Notes under the pieces: generated by a model
Told to the model about the DNA's origin: nothing
The model's input: the letters and a program-made list of their open reading frames with translations, nothing else
Databases searched by the model: none
Source of the DNA: Sternotherus odoratus
Lineage: Eukaryota; Chordata; Testudines; Kinosternidae
Assembly: GCA_032164245.1 (NCBI GenBank)
Contig: JAVMKO010000003.1
Span: forward strand, 66,968,390-67,032,389
Length of the DNA stretch: 64,000 nt
Direction: 5' to 3'
Translations under genes and position numbers: made by a program
Part shown: piece by piece, positions 33,320-48,001 of the stretch
How the letters are laid out: each line of letters opens with the position of its first letter
How positions within the stretch are numbered: the stretch's first letter is position 1

Positions 33320-35454
33320 GTATCCTTTTTACTATAGGAGAACAAATATTGGTTTATTGCATTTAAAAGTTTATGAATGGACAGCAGTTCACAGGACAAA
33401 AGATTAATTACTCCATCCATTGTTAGTAAATTCTATTTAAAAAGATTTTCACATGTATTAGGACAGTCTTTTCATTAGTTTTGCATTATTTTGCCAAATT
33501 TTGAAAACATAGGATCTAAAAAAGATTTATAATTGGAAAGATAATGTCCTTACAGTTTCTATAAAAGATGAGGGAAAATTCTTAACCCAAGCATTTTACA
33601 TTTTACAAGCATTTTACAGTAATTCAATGTGTGATAATACTATGGAAAAATAGGGTTCCATTCCTGCAATCACTTCCATGCAGGCAGAGTGCTGTGCCAG
33701 TGTGGAGCTAACTGCAGATTTGAGTTCTAGTAGAGCAACTTGACAAACTCCTTGGGGACCAGATGGTATTTATCAGGGAGTTCTGAAGGGGGAAAAAAAT
33801 TGTGGTAGATCTTAATTATTGACTGAGATGTGCTGATATTATTGCTAAAACACAGGGATTATTTTTTATTGTTTTAGGATTAGATTTTCAAATCACTGAG
33901 ACCTAACACTGCTTCAGTTGAAGTCAGTGATAAAGCTCATACTGACTGTAATGGGACCAGAGTTAAATTGACATTGAATGCTTTTAAAAATTCCATTGAA
34001 ATGAACTGTCCTCCCATTTTAATAGTTAATAAGAATCTAGCCTATTATAGATGGCTTATTTTAATCTCTCATCTTTAAAATACATCATTAATATACAAGC
34101 CAATTCATGGAAAAAATGAAAGAAAGGGGAATATGACTTTGGATTCAGAATTTAGGTATAACCTTTTTTGCAAAAGATCTTCCTTATTCATTGTATTCTC
34201 TTCCGTCTCTCCATTCCCAGACTCTTGTTTTGCAAAAGCATCTGTATATTTGGATTTCTGCATGTGAGTTATCCCATTCTTTTTGCATAAATATTTGTAG
34301 CATTGGGGCCTTAGTTTTTAGTATGTAATTTTGCACAGCTGAAGTTAATCATCATGAAACTCAAATTACACTTTTCTAAAAAATGTGTGTTTGGAGGGGG
34401 GTGAGGGGAGAGGGAGTACAGTGATACTATCTCTGAATTAGATGAGCCTCAGTTATTTCAGACAAGTCAAGAAAGAACAATACATCACTTCATGATTATT
34501 ATTTTTTCCAAACTCCCCTTTAATGCCGGGGTTCAGATAATTTGGCTGTTGAGGAGCACACAGCACAAGGTGGGTAAGGTTGCAAAGGTGGCCTGAAGCT
34601 CCCTTGTGCATTCCTGTTATTCTGGGGCTGTTGGTTGCAGGACTGCTTCCCAGGCATAAATTAGAACAGTTTCAAGGCTACTCTAGCTTACAGGAGCAGT
34701 TACTGGCCTCAACTGGCCAAAATGGCCATCACAAATCTGTGCTTTTACAGGGGCATCTTGGCTAGTCCCATTGTGCTGCCAGCAGCAGAAATCTGAGTGA
34801 TATCTTCTTAGCATGTGCACAACGTGCCTCAGATGGCATGTGACCAGGATTCATCACTGAATTTGGTGCACTGATTGGATCATTAGCTTCCCCGGCCTGG
34901 GCCGGGTACTGACTGGGCGTGTGATGTGAATGCTGAACATAGCCTCTATGTTGGCTTAGTGTCAGTTGATTCTCCCTCCCCATCCTCACCTCAGTGCTTT
35001 GTTATGCTTGCTCTATGGCCAGAATGTGCTAAGATTGCAGCACAAAAAGTGGCCTCTAGAGGATCTAACCCTCTGTTTTAATTGCATTAACATTAAAACA
35101 TTAAAAAGCACAAGATCTCCCTACATACATGCTTTTAACACCTACTAACAGCAGGTCTTCTTGATGACTAAAATGTTACCATTGTAGTTCCAATCTTCAA
35201 GAAAAGGTGAATGAAGGACAAATCTGACAATTAGATGTGTGTGTCTCGCCTCAGTATGTAAGCAATCAAAGATAATTAAGGGTAGATTAATTCAATACCT
35301 GGCAAAGTATAAATTTGGGTCAAATCACCACTGCTTCTGTAGTATGTGTCAGTGGTTTTACCTAGTCCAATTACTGAAGCTCTTGCAAGTGAACTGCTTT
35401 TCCAGAGATATCATTGGAGGATAACCTATTGGGATTCTGATTTGGAAATATAAC

Positions 35455-35650
35455 TCAGGAGTTCCTAATCCCAGAGTTGACATGGACATCTCCTGGGGCC
35501 TCAGATAAATTCTGTAACAGCTCTGCCTCATTGTTCCTTCTGTAAAATGGAAGTAATATTTATCTTCCTCCCGAAGATGGTTATGAAGATTATTTTATTT
35601 ATTGTAAAGAGCTTTGAAAATGGAAAGCACTATACAAATGATTATGATTG
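35455..35650 (+). repeat. MIR-like SINE
   Basis: The order ctctgcctcattgttccttc, tgtaaaatggaagtaatatt, then agagctttgaaaatggaaag and actatacaaatg follows the MIR core and 3' part. It is diverged. Confidence 0.65.
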
Positions 35651-35874
35651 AAAAGGGAATGAATGTCTTTCCTTAAAGAAATTTGAAAAAGTAAAAAGGA
35701 ATTATATTCACCTGTATTGTTAGAGGTCTTATGAAATAATATTAAATCGTGTTTTCATTCAGAAAAAAGCACAATAAAATACATTTTCTTTGGAGTACAT
35801 TTTTTTTAACATTGGCCAGGACTAAAGTAAATGAAAGGAAAATAGTTTTGGGAATCAAAATGTGTAAACCTTAA

Positions 35875-35994
<120 letters not shown>

Positions 35995-37521
35995 TAAATC
36001 TCTCTCAACTTTCATTTTGTACTGCGCTACGCAAAGGTCTTATCCTACTTCCTTAATAGAGAGCAGGAATGTGTCCTTCAGGTTTTGGTAGCTTATTCTT
36101 ACTTTTACAATTATCAGATCCATAGTGAAAATGTCAAGGGGAAAAATGTAAATTTTACTATTTTTTGATAATTAAATATAAGAAATGAAAGGATAAGAAA
36201 AGTTTCTATTGTAGCACTTTAGTGAATATAGTGAGATATTTTCCTGTAAGGTCGAAAAGAAAATTCTGATGAGTTGGAAGATATAACAGCGGCAAGTGGA
36301 ATTTAATTTGCTGTAGAGAATTCATGTTGTAGTTATTCATAATTTATCACTGCAGATATGTTAAAATTTTATATAGTTACTCATAGTTATTTCATATGTA
36401 TGCTGGTGCACATTTTCTTTGCACTGGATGTAATAGCTGTTGAAATCCAGTCTATGGAGAAATAGCCTGATATGCAGACCCATATTTAGAGCACATAACT
36501 GCAGTGAGATATTGTAGACATTTATGCTCCCTTGTGATTACCACTGCTATCCTCTAGGCTTTGGGTCTATTCTAGTACATCGTATTGCAGGATTGGGGCC
36601 AGAGGTAGGGAGACAACCAACTTTTTCATTAATCTGATAAATTATCCAAAGCCTGCCTGACCTCAATCCTAATTATTTATCACCTTGAGCCACTACCTAA
36701 CTATATGTTTTGCTTGCATCAAAACAAATTGCAATTAGTCAGACCTCTTCAGGACTAATGCCTCTTCAGCTCCATAATTAGGCAGCAGGCAGATCAATAT
36801 TTTGGCCCGGTGTGATTCTTGGACACATTTAGAACAACTTTTTGCACTAATCCTAGACTCTGTTTTAAGTTAAATATTTTGTAGCTGGTTTTAAAAAGGG
36901 CAGGACAATTTTGTGACCAATAATAGTGTATCATTGCATGCTGGTACAAGAGTAATCAAAAGGTGGGAGTTGCATCAGACATGCCAAATGTGGGGGGGGG
37001 AGGGGGGAGGGAGGAGGGGAGAATGCAGAAATTGGCCTTTTTTTGGCTTAATTGGCTTGTGAAGTTGCTTTTTGGCTTGTTTCTTGTTATAGCTTGTTGC
37101 TTCTTTTTTTTCTTTCTTTGTCGACTCCCAGGAAGCAGGGCAAGTTGGGGGAGAGTCAGGGGTATACAGCAGGCCCACCACAGTCCCAGATTGCATGCTG
37201 TGGAGGGTGGGGTGGGGAGGGAGGGATCTAGTCGCATAGTGTTGGGGTTCTTAGGGATTGGCTTGTTTTGGCCTTGGTTTGAAATGGGATTGACTTGATT
37301 TTTGGCTTGTGAAAGTCGGGGGTTTTATTTACAGTGTAGAAGTTGGCAACTGTGAGTTACATGACCAATACAGTTCCCTGTTTTGGAATTTCTTATGATT
37401 TGACATCCTTTTTTTTAAGTTTTAATTAGTCCTGTCCTTCACAGTTGTTATTTCAATATTTATATATGCAGCTCTGAAATGTAATATGTCTACGGTATTT
37501 GCATTGTTTTATTTGTTTTAG

Positions 37522-37770
<249 letters not shown>

Positions 37771-38596
37771 TAACCTTGTAAAAACTAAAAGACTGTATGC
37801 TTGTTTCTTCACCGTGAATGCTACAATTCAAGATTGACCGGCACTGTTTCGTCCTGGTTTATGAAAGTCAGCCACAAAAATTAGTTCAAGATTGAAATTA
37901 GACCGGAGGAATTTGGTGACTTTTTAATATTAGATGTGCCCACAGTGGCCCTTTATTGCCCTAATGTGGCAGTGCTTGTGGTTGAAGACTGCAGCCTTCT
38001 TTGTGCTCATGATTTTGTACTCAAATAGTTATTTATTCATTTGTCTCCCATGGAAGAACATTTTGGATGACATCCTGGGTGTGCTAACTAATTGAAAAAT
38101 TCCCCTTAACTCTCATGGAGCCAGGATTTATTTACCCTTTTGACTTCAGGGGAACTACTCACATGCTCAGAGTTTAGCACTTTCATATGTGCTTTAGTGG
38201 ATTGGGCTTTAATTTGCTAGTCAGTAACTGTCCCTGCCCTTTATATCACTGGCTAACTTGCACAAACTGTCCCAGTGGGTTTCTCTAAGTGGAAAACATC
38301 TCTGGATCTATTGTACTGGTCATCTGTAGAACAGAAGTGGAGTGGATGTGAAAGTGGTTACAGAACAAGTAAGTAATGGTTTCTTTCTAGTTGTCAAATT
38401 TTTGACAAACTAAAAGAAAAATTTAGAGAGAACCTTTGCTTTTTACCTTGTTTCTTTAATGATAGAAAAGTGTGAATTGTATTGCTATTAAAAAAAAGTA
38501 AATCTGTTAAAAAATTAATTCATAGGAAAGTAACCTTTCAGGATCTAAATTTTTTTGATATTTTTTACCTGAATGTATTTATTTACTTTGTTCCAG

Positions 38597-38694
38597 TGGA
38601 CCAAGCAGATCCATTTGCGCACATAGCTGCACTTCACTTTGATCAAATGCTTCAGAGGTTTGGCTCTCCCATTATCATTTTGAATCTTGTGAAG
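38597..38694 (+). CDS. FIG4: FIG4 exon 10
   Basis: The acceptor is ttccag and the donor is gtacag. The 98 nt read [20 protein letters not shown] and then [12 protein letters not shown], ending in phase 0. Confidence 0.97.
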
Positions 38695-39399
38695 GTACAG
38701 TATTGTTTAGTCATAACTTGTTGTGTTGTGCAAATAAATAAATCAAACTTATGGTTTGTTAAATAATTTTAATTATACTAAGTTTTTGCATTTGAAGAGA
38801 GATTATAGACTCATTAAAGCCAATGAGAGTTTTGCTTCTTACATTTGGTTCTGAAATCTGTGCCTTGCACTAAATAAATCTTTAATACTAGCTTCAAATA
38901 GAAAATGCACATTTTCAGATTAATAAATAACAAGATTCCTTGTAGGAAAGCTTGAATGAACAAACAGGTGAAATTCCTCTTTTGCTGTTTTTCATTCCCA
39001 TCTATTGTTAAGTCAGTTTTAATGTATCAGTTGTCCTTTTAATACAAAGAGTTGGATATGGCTCCCAGTGGAGCTTTTCCATGCAATTTTGAAATAGCTA
39101 GAAGGATTACATTTTCTATTGAAACAAGAGGATCCATATTGATTGGGTCTGAATGCGTTAATTCCATCTCACAATGAGCTAATACCAACCTGGAAATGGA
39201 GGACCCTTTTCACAAACCTGTTCCCCTAGCTAGAGGCATCTTGCATTATAACTCGACTGCCAGTAGAGTTCTCCAGAAGTAAAATGTCCTTAGTGATTAT
39301 ACACTTCTTGCAATACATCATCTTTCCTTTCAGGCTATTGGTATCATCCCCCGCCTCCCCCTTGAGCAGCAATATTTGAAACATGGGCTTAAAATATGT

Positions 39400-39510
39400 C
39401 CAGACAGTAATACCAGTATGAAGCCTAAGGTCATACTGGAAATCTGTGGCAGAGCCAGGAACTGAATCTAGCTATTCTGATTCTGGTCTCCGTGCTTTAA
39501 GCAAAAGGTC
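39400..39510 (-). repeat. MIR-like fragment
   Basis: The run ctgtggcagagccaggaact, gaatctagctattctgattc and cgtgctttaagc follows one end of MIR. It is short and old. The 93-codon frame overlapping it (39446-39727) has no domain and is not called. Confidence 0.45.
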
Positions 39511-41558
39511 ATTTTTCTTGTTCCTGCTTCACTCTACTTACCACCAAAGTATGCTGCAGTACCATCATATGACTGCAGAAAGTCTTGGTGATAAACTTCT
39601 CCTTTGTCTGTCAGTGTCTAATGCTGATCTTAAGTATTTGATGGACAGTCTAGAGGATGATGGAATATTAAATATAAATATTACTTTTAGCCTTCTCGTC
39701 AAAGATAGTAACTTAGATATCTATTAAGTGTGGAATATTTTCAAGTGCTAACAATAAATAAGTCTTGAAAATATAGGGATCTGTTTGCCAGTGAGAGAGT
39801 GTGTGACAGACAATATCTGTTGAGCAATATTTGAATCCAATACCTTCATAAGCCAGCCACTTAATTGGAAAGACCAAACAGACCTTGATTAGCATCCAGG
39901 GGGCCCAACTTATTCTGAGAATGAAAAACGCTGTAAATACATATATCCCACACAGGGACCAATTTGTTTCCTCCTATTTTTGGAGGAAGAAGATAGGTGA
40001 TGGCAATAAGGGTTCAGTCATACTAAGAAGTTGCACACAAAGAGCATTACTCACATTGGTAGATGATTACTGAATTGTGTCTTTAAGCAAATGAGTTGAA
40101 CAAAGTTAGCTATGTATATAATCTTGGATTTAACTATCATTTGTGTTTGAATTTATAAAAGGGTATTAATACTTTGAAAATAAATTAAAAAGACCACTTG
40201 GAAGAGAATAAATTTTAAACTTTTGAATAATTCAAACCAAAAACTTCAGTATATCTCTGCAAAATATAGTGAAAAAGTGAAAGTTTAATGTATGTTTTGC
40301 CTCGTAACAAAAAAGTTCAGAGCAGAAAAGGAGGAATTTCATCTTAATGTTTACTAACTGCTTAATAACTTTTGTGACAATATGGATAGTCGGGGCAAAA
40401 TATATACATTTTAAAGAAAATAAATAAAATTGTAATAACAATAAAATGATTTAATGGACCTAATTAATTATACAGTGCCTCTGGAGAAAGGAAATGTAGA
40501 AAATAGTTGCAGAAGATATATATGGCTATCACTGATATATTTTAATTTATTTGTATTTATTTTTATTTGGATAAAACAGACTTGCAGTACTTGATATAAG
40601 AGCCATCATATGTCATTTCAGTTTGTTCTTCATTAGATTGTGATATACTTACTACTATCTCATAGGAATCTTTCAATTATATCTGATTTCATATTCTTTT
40701 TTAATCCTCTTCATTGTTATTGTACCATTATAGTATATTGTAGAGATATGTTCAGTTTAGAAAGGATGTCTTATATGCATACAATAGAAGTCTCAAATTA
40801 AAAAAACTAAAAAAAAATACAAAAGGCTGATTTTGAGAATCTGTAAGCTGAAGTAGTAAATAGCAAAGTCCCAATGTTTTCTATTTCTTACAGCTCTTGT
40901 TTGAGTGTGGCTTTAAGAATGAGCACATGAAGCTGTGGTAAACAACTTGAGATATACTTTGTTGACAAGGAAATATTCTCTTATTTATAGATTTAATTTT
41001 CAAAGCCCAGCACTAAAATGTGAATCCAGATTCACGTGACCCTGACCTGTGAATCATTATGTGCTTTTATTCACAAAGCTTTTGTAGTGTGGCTGAAAAT
41101 GTGTCTCTGTAGGTGCTCAATACTAGAATGCTAAAATTAATACTCTTCTATTACTTATGTGCATTGGGGAAAAATTGTATTTTCCTATGCATGTGTTGAT
41201 CCAACTTCAACACAACCACTGAGCATTTTTACCTGGGGTACTCTTATGAGAATTCTTAAAGGTCAGTGAGTTTATAAATGGCTTCTGCTTTTCTGTGCAC
41301 TGTGGAAAGTGGCAGTAATTAGTAACATATTGTATGTGCTCTTTCTGGGATTTGTTTATATAATTACACACACACACAATTATGTGAAAAGAACATTATT
41401 AATCCTGAAAAGCCAAGTTCTCAGAATTAAGAGAAGCCAGAATTCAGATTGCCTGTACTTATCCATCCTGCAGTGGGCCAATTCCATTAAGATAGAATAT
41501 ATCTGTTCTGTTTCAGAAAGTCTCACATTCCAAGCAGGTTTTTAGTTTGCCTTTTTAA

Positions 41559-42290
41559 AGAAATGCAATGCTGAAGATTCATCTTCTGGAGCAATCTGAG
41601 TGGCATTGGATCCAGAAGACCCGAGCTCCAAGACCCATCTAACCGTCAACTCTTTAGCTTCCATCAAGCACACAGGCAGTTCCGATGATTTTTGCAGAGA
41701 AAATAGCACAGAAGGTACCCCTGGCTCTAGTGTCAACACTGGCACCCATGCCACCATCCCTGGCACCAAGGTCATCACCGGCCCCAACTTTGAATTTGAT
41801 GCTTCAGATGGAAAAGCAGGGTGGTGAATGGGGCCACCCCAAACACCAATGAAGGACTTCTGTTTTCCATGGAAGCCCCCCCCCCGCCTCTGCCCCCCCC
41901 AAAAAAAGGGAACCAGAGGTCAAACAACACTTAATGACTTCTCCTTATAGTCCCCAGACAAGGCAGTAACCTCATTACCTATAGAACACTGGATTATTTC
42001 AATACCTTTCAAGATCTTCTGGTCCATATCACAGATGCCCTGGACATTGTGACTTTGATCATCTCCCGGAAGTCTCATGAGCTACTTAGCATATTATTGA
42101 CCACTGGTCTCACCAGGATTGCCATCCATGTGAACGAAAGCCTCCTAGATCTGGCAAAAGCCTTGTGGCAAATGCCAGCAATTTATAACACAATCTGTGA
42201 AACATGTATCTTCCCCACACCTGGGATTAGAGTACTCTTACACCCAACAGGACACATCTGAAGACAAGGATCCCAGATGCTTAGATATTT
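41559..42290 (+). pseudogene. Decayed DIRS gag-like remnant
   Basis: Short frames give HVNESLLDLAKALWQMPA followed by FPTPGIRVLLHPTGH. These align with the block after TLWQTPAS in the intact DIRS gag frame, including the later LFTHPPPGS. Frame breaks and missing RT and recombinase sequence show it is a fragment. The 75-codon frame at 41600-41827 belongs to the same remnant and is not a gene. Confidence 0.55.
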
Positions 42291-42334
42291 TTAGAGGAAG
42301 GCCAACTGCAAGGCTTTGTTGGCCAAATATGACT

Positions 42335-42900
42335 GTCATAAGCATAAAGTAGCCTAGAATTCCTGCTTACCTTTAAGGAGTTAAGAAGCTAAAATAAACC
42401 TGGTTGGCACCTGACCAAAAGAACCAATGGGGACCAAAGATGCTTTCAAACCTAGTGGGAGGGAAAGTGTTTTGTCTGTTGTCTCTCATTCACTCTGGGC
42501 TTTCAGGGAAATCACAGTTTTCTTCTTTCCATCTAATCTATATTCTTTTTCACTAGCAAGAGTAAGCAATTTAGCCAGGCAAGGCTGTAGTTTATATTTG
42601 CTTCTTCACTTGTGAATTTCCCGGGTTTTTGGGAGATATCCTGTATTTTCTCTGTACTTTGAACTCAGCAGAGGGGGGGGAAGAATTCCTCTGTTATGAG
42701 GGTTTTCCTTTGATTCTTTTTGTGATTGAAAAGTGTTTTTCCACTAATTCATATAGAGATTTTGTTGTTTCTTTTTTCTTTAATTAAAATTCTTCTTTTA
42801 AGACTGACTGCTTTGTTTTCCATTGTGTAAGATCCAGGCTTTTGGATCAGGCTCACATAGCAGAATTGATAAGTCATTTGCCATTTTGTATGTGTGCCAA
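42335..42900 (+). repeat. LTR-like fragment
   Basis: The sequence gcataaagtagcctagaatt, then cacctgaccaaaagaacc and ttttaagactgactgctttg matches, from memory, an LTR-type repeat frequent in turtles. It is diverged and its borders are uncertain. No retroviral gene is next to it. Confidence 0.4.
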
Positions 42901-43121
42901 CTGATTGTTCCTTCTTAAGTGGAGTACTTTTCATTTGTCCTTATTGAATTTCATCCTGTTTACTTCAGACCATTTCTCACTTCTCCTGGCTTTCTTTCCT
43001 CTCCCTTCGTGACTCTTCACTCTTTTTTTTTTTTTGTATTTCCCTATTCCTCAGAAGGTTATGCTACCCACCTCAGCCGTATCTATTGATAGCTATGTTC
43101 TCTGCAGGTTCTAAACATTGT

Positions 43122-43959
43122 TACCGTATATACTCGAGTATAAGCCGAGTTTTTCAGCCCACTTTTTGGGCTGAAAAAAGCCTCCTCGGCTTATACTCGA
43201 GTCAACCCGGTAAAAAAAAAAAAAAAAAAAAAAGCCTCGCTCTCCCGTCCCCGCCGCACGGGCGGGCTGCCGGGAGCGTCCCGGTTCCCCCCTCCCCGCC
43301 GCGGGCGGGCTCCCGGCAGGGACAGGACGGGTCGCGCCCGCAATGGCCGGGGCTCCCCCCGTGACAGGCCGCGGCACGGAGCCGCCGGGCCCAACCGCCC
43401 CGGGATCCTCCCGAGCCAGCCCTGCTACCGCGCAGCGGGGGCCGTTCCCCCCCCGGGGAGGGGTGAGTGCAGGGCCCGGCCCGGGCGGCGGGCTCGGGGG
43501 GGGGGGGGGGGGAACGGCCCCCGCTGCGCGGTAGCAGGGCTGGCTCGGGAGGATCCCGGGGCGGTTGGGCCCGGCGGCTCCGTGCCGCGGCCTGTCATGG
43601 GGGGAGCCCCGGCCATTGCGGGCGCGACCCGTCCTGTCCCTGCTGGGAGCCCTGGGAACCGGGAGAGCGAGGTTTTTTTTTTGGTCCTGCGGGGAGGAGG
43701 GAACCTCGGCAGCCCGCCCGCGGTGGGGAGGAGGGAACCTCGGCAGGGGGAACCTAGGCAGAGGGAACTCGGCAGGGGGAACCTCGGCAGCCCGCCCGCG
43801 GCGGGGAAGGGGGAACCTCGGCAGGGGGAACTCGGCAGGGGGAACCTCGGCAGGGGGGACTCGGCTTATACTCGAGTCAATAACTTTTCCAGCTTTTTGT
43901 GCTAAAATTAGGTGCATCGGCTTATATTCAGGTCGGCCTATACTCGAGTATATACGGTA
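43122..43959. mobile_element. Foldback MITE with GC-rich palindrome (TA target)
   Basis: The ends taccgtatatactcgagta and tactcgagtatatacggta are nearly perfect inverted repeats that begin and end at TA. Within it about 43245-43452 and about 43500-43670 are long reverse complements, rich in G and C (for example gcagcgggggccgttccccc and its complement). An A-run lies at 43211-43233. No transposase is present. The termini and TA target suggest a Tc1/mariner-type element. Confidence 0.8.
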
Positions 43960-44831
43960 CTTAGAACTACAAGATGCTATCATACTTGTTAAAATGTACA
44001 GCTTTTTTCTGTCTCTAGTTTTAAAATCTGATCTAATTATATAATCGTGGACATCAGTAGTGCCTATTATAGTTAAGAGTTGCAAAACAACTTCCACTTT
44101 TAGTCACTATTGACAGAATGAGAACATTCTGAAAATTCACCTTTTGAGGTGAAACTTCCTATGCTTAGTCTCTGATCATAAATAATTTTTGGAATGTTGT
44201 AGGAAAATTCCTCCATAAATGTTTAACTCAGGAGTGTACAGAGAGCAAGAATACTTTCCCTCTTTAAAGCAATAATAATAATTTTTATCATGCTTTTTTA
44301 GCAATGTTACAGCAAAAATGGCTTATGTTAGAAACTGGTCATGAAAGTAGTCATCATTAAGGTACTGTTTGGTTTGAAAAAATATTACTTTTGTTTTTAA
44401 AAAAGTACAACAATTTAAAAATTATTTCTACCTGCACAGTAGAAAATGTCCTTTAGTGCAGAGTAATATAAAGATACACTGAACAGTGTAACAAGTTAAA
44501 TGTTCATTTGTTAATTTGAGAAAGCTACAAGAATACTATAACTAGGGTCAGCAAAGAGTATCGGTTTTCCAGTCTAAACAGCTCTGGAGTCAGAGAGGTT
44601 ATGAGATCAGCTGGTGGAGCTTGTAAATTCTAGAACTGAATTTGTTTCATTTGCCTCCCCTTTTCCTCCTTTCTATCTTTCTATTTCCTCTTAAAAAGTT
44701 ATGTAGGGAAAGGAATGAAACAGTTCTGTTAATACAACCTTAGATTCCATACTTAATTTTTTAAAAAAAAATAAAATAAAAAATTCTGATATCAGTGTTC
44801 AGATTCCAGCACCATGTTAACTCTTTGTTGC

Positions 44832-46400
44832 CAGGGTGGATACAAATCAATTAAAAATCAAATTTTAAACATTTAAATTTAATACAGATTTATTTTAAGA
44901 AACCCTGTTTATAATTAAACTTGAAATTGACAGTCTATATTAAGGCCTAGGCTTACTAGAATTGGTTAAAATTAATTTTTTTAAAAAAATTAAACAGTGC
45001 ATGTTTGCTGCCAGACTTTAAAAGAAAGCCACCACTGAATAGTGAAAATCACAGTGTGAGCACCTGGAACCAGACTTTGTTGAACTGCCTAACATCAGTA
45101 GTCTTTTCCGCAGGTGCAAGGAGAATATTTTCTTCATTTCAGTTTATTCAACTAATTCAGTTCAGTGACTGGTTCAGTTGAAGTTAAACTAATTCAGAGT
45201 TGAAAAATCATAAGTTTTGTTTTCTCCTTCCAATCTTTGGATAAAAAGCATGTGTGAGAGAATGAGATCTACTAGTTCTAAAGTTTTGAAGGGCCTGGTG
45301 ACCAGAAACAATCAGTTCGGCTTACTAACTAAATATACTACTTTATTTGTTTAATAATTCAGTTATATAACGTGTTTTGTTAATTTTTTATGTATCCAGC
45401 TCAGAAGGTAGTTTTATTTAACTAATATAAAATGCAGTTTTGTGCATTTTAATTTAATTTTAATTTCTATCCAAATAGAGCTTGACATAAGTCACAAGTA
45501 ACAAATCTATATATATAAAAGTCAAATGGTGTATGTGTGTGTGTGTGCGTGTTCCCTTACTCCGTCCACACCGTTTGAGCTAGAGACTTGAAATTTGGTA
45601 CAGTTGTAGGCTTTAGGGTCCTAATCAGAGTAAGAATCGAAATTTTTTCAAATCTCACCTCTTACACCCCCTAGGGGTGAAATTCTTTAAAGCCCATTAA
45701 CATCAGTTGGGCAACATGTTAACACCTGCTGTTCTCTGTGACATAGTTATGATGTAATAATACCCCCCTCCAACGGCCCCCGCACTCGCTCAGCTCTCTG
45801 CCCCTCCCCCCTCCAACGCCCCCCCCACTCGCTCAGCTCTCTCCCCCCTCCAACGCCCCCCCCACTCGCTCAGCTCTCTCCCCCCCTCCAACGGACCCGA
45901 GCAATGTTATGCCGCGTAATTACTTGAAATTACTTAGACAAAATGAGACTTCTGAACAAAATTTGTATTAATAAAAAACATTGTAGTCTTTTTGCATCCC
46001 AGTTTCCAATTACAAATACCCTGAGCAACGCCGGGTATTTTTGCTAGTTAATCTAATAAATAAGACATCTTTCACGATTTTCTAGTATAATGAAAAATGT
46101 CAAAATTAAGTCTAAATAAATGTTAGTTAAGCTATGTAATTGATTAAACAAATGTATATAGATATAATGTATCCTCCTGGTTAGCTAAAAGATGCAACAA
46201 ATTTAGTGTAAATGCTATATCTAGTTGCATATCAATATACTTTAATGGTTACCAACTCAAAGAGAATCAGTCTTACTTTCAGAAAACAGCTACAAGATAC
46301 CAATATGAAACAAGTTTAAGAACAATGATTTAAATCAAGATTTCCTGCTTGCTCATTTCAAAAATGACAAAAATCTGTGATTTAAATAAATCTACCAGTT
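44832..46400. mobile_element. Old A/T-rich DNA-transposon-like element hosting a Helitron
   Basis: The left end cagggtggatacaaatcaat and right end gatttaaataaatctacc are loosely inverted. They resemble the cagggtggattt...aaatc class of amniote repeats, as I remember it. The Helitron at 45506-46047 lies within. No ORF is conserved. The boundaries are approximate. Confidence 0.45.
45506..46047 (+). mobile_element. Non-autonomous Helitron-like element, complete
   Basis: This 542-bp element starts TCTATATATATAAAAGTC after an A and ends ggtatttttgCTAG before a T, with the hairpin ACCC...GGGT about 10 bp upstream of CTAG. It shares both ends with the element at 28768-29762. Its interior has a roughly 40-bp tandem unit (ctccaacgcc...ctcagctctc) at 45765-45900. 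Confidence 0.82.
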
Positions 46401-46610
46401 TTTTTGCACATATGTAGTATGTCTTTTCTGGATAAATATATTTAATATAATTCTTTTTATCATAGTTTATAAAGCCTAATATACTACTTAAATTTTACTG
46501 AATTTCCTGATGTTTGGTCCTCCCACTCAGAGAGTTAGAGAAAGATGTATACAACCTTTTTATCATTTAGACCTGTTTGATTAAAAATGCTATTAATTAA
46601 ATAATGCTAA

Positions 46611-46766
<156 letters not shown>

Positions 46767-48001
46767 TGAGCAAATTCTTTCTCTGTATGGATATCATCAT
46801 AGTTCATAAGTGATCAGTAACAGAGATAAATGTTTTTAAAATTTCTTTGCTATATCTTGCCAATGTGAGGGTGGCTTTAGGAAACCAGAAAGTTTTTAGA
46901 GGTGTGAGGGAGGGTTTCATGAAGGATTTTGAGATTTCAAAATTTGTTTTTTTCCAAATAGGAGTGAAAACCAAAAATTTGAAATTTTCCAAAGGAAATT
47001 TTTGGGAAAAAAAATCTTATTACAGGTCAATTGAAATGTTTTGACAAAATCATTTTGTTTTTATTGGTATTATAATGCAAAATTACATTTTGAGACAGTC
47101 ACTTCAAGGCAAAATAAAATCAAAACATACCCTTCTTCCTCATTTTTGAAATGGTATTTTGACATTATCAGAACTTTTTTCTAGTTTTCTTCCAAAAAGG
47201 TATTCAGGTGAAATCAGTCTGATTTCATGAAGCTTATTGGCAACAGAACTACCCATTCTTACACAATATAGCTCCATATAAGTTTCTCTAACCCCTATTT
47301 TATCTTGATGTATTTTTATCAGTCAGATGATTAGTTCTCCAGGCCTTTTGACACATGCCACTTTTATCTTCCACAAGTATTTTTATCTGTAGTTACCAAA
47401 GCTTTTGTTTCAGCCTAATTTTGAAAAAATGATGTGTTTTTCTTTGTGGCCTTTGTGCATTTCCATTTGTGGAATATGGCATCTGCATGTTGAGCCTGTG
47501 GAATTTCCTTGAAAAGCCATATCATTTGGGAGGTTCATGACTGATCTAGGATGAGGATGAAATCATTGCCTGACATTATGTAAGGCAGCACATCCTTCAA
47601 CTGCATCAGTTCTTTGCTGCAGACAGCTAACTGAACCTTGCTTTTATGTCCTCAGGCTAGATTGTTACAGTCTAATTCTTTATCCTTCAGTAATTAACAA
47701 TTTTTAGTCACTGTAGTATGCGTCGTCATAGCCTAGATATCTACCTTGGGTAGTCCCTAGGCCATGAGTCCTGTAGGAACTTAAATAAATGTGTCATGTC
47801 CATGTCAGATGCCTCATATGCCAGGGTTAGGGGAGAGACCATGAATCCCAGTGTGTGGTTTGTCATGTCTTCACTTTCTGCACAAGAAGGGAGACACATT
47901 TGAGGCTTCACACTTGCAGTCTCAAAAGCCCACGTTTTTCTACTCCTGCTGCTTAGTTGAATATAGAGGAAACTCCTGAAGATAAAGAATTGAGAGGAAT
48001 A

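Noticed and set aside
41600..41827. 75-codon frame as a small gene
   Set aside because: The neighbouring frame matches the DIRS gag block, so this is a broken element.
43111..44097. 328-codon frame on the - strand
   Set aside because: It crosses the foldback MITE from end to end and follows its palindrome. It has no known domain.
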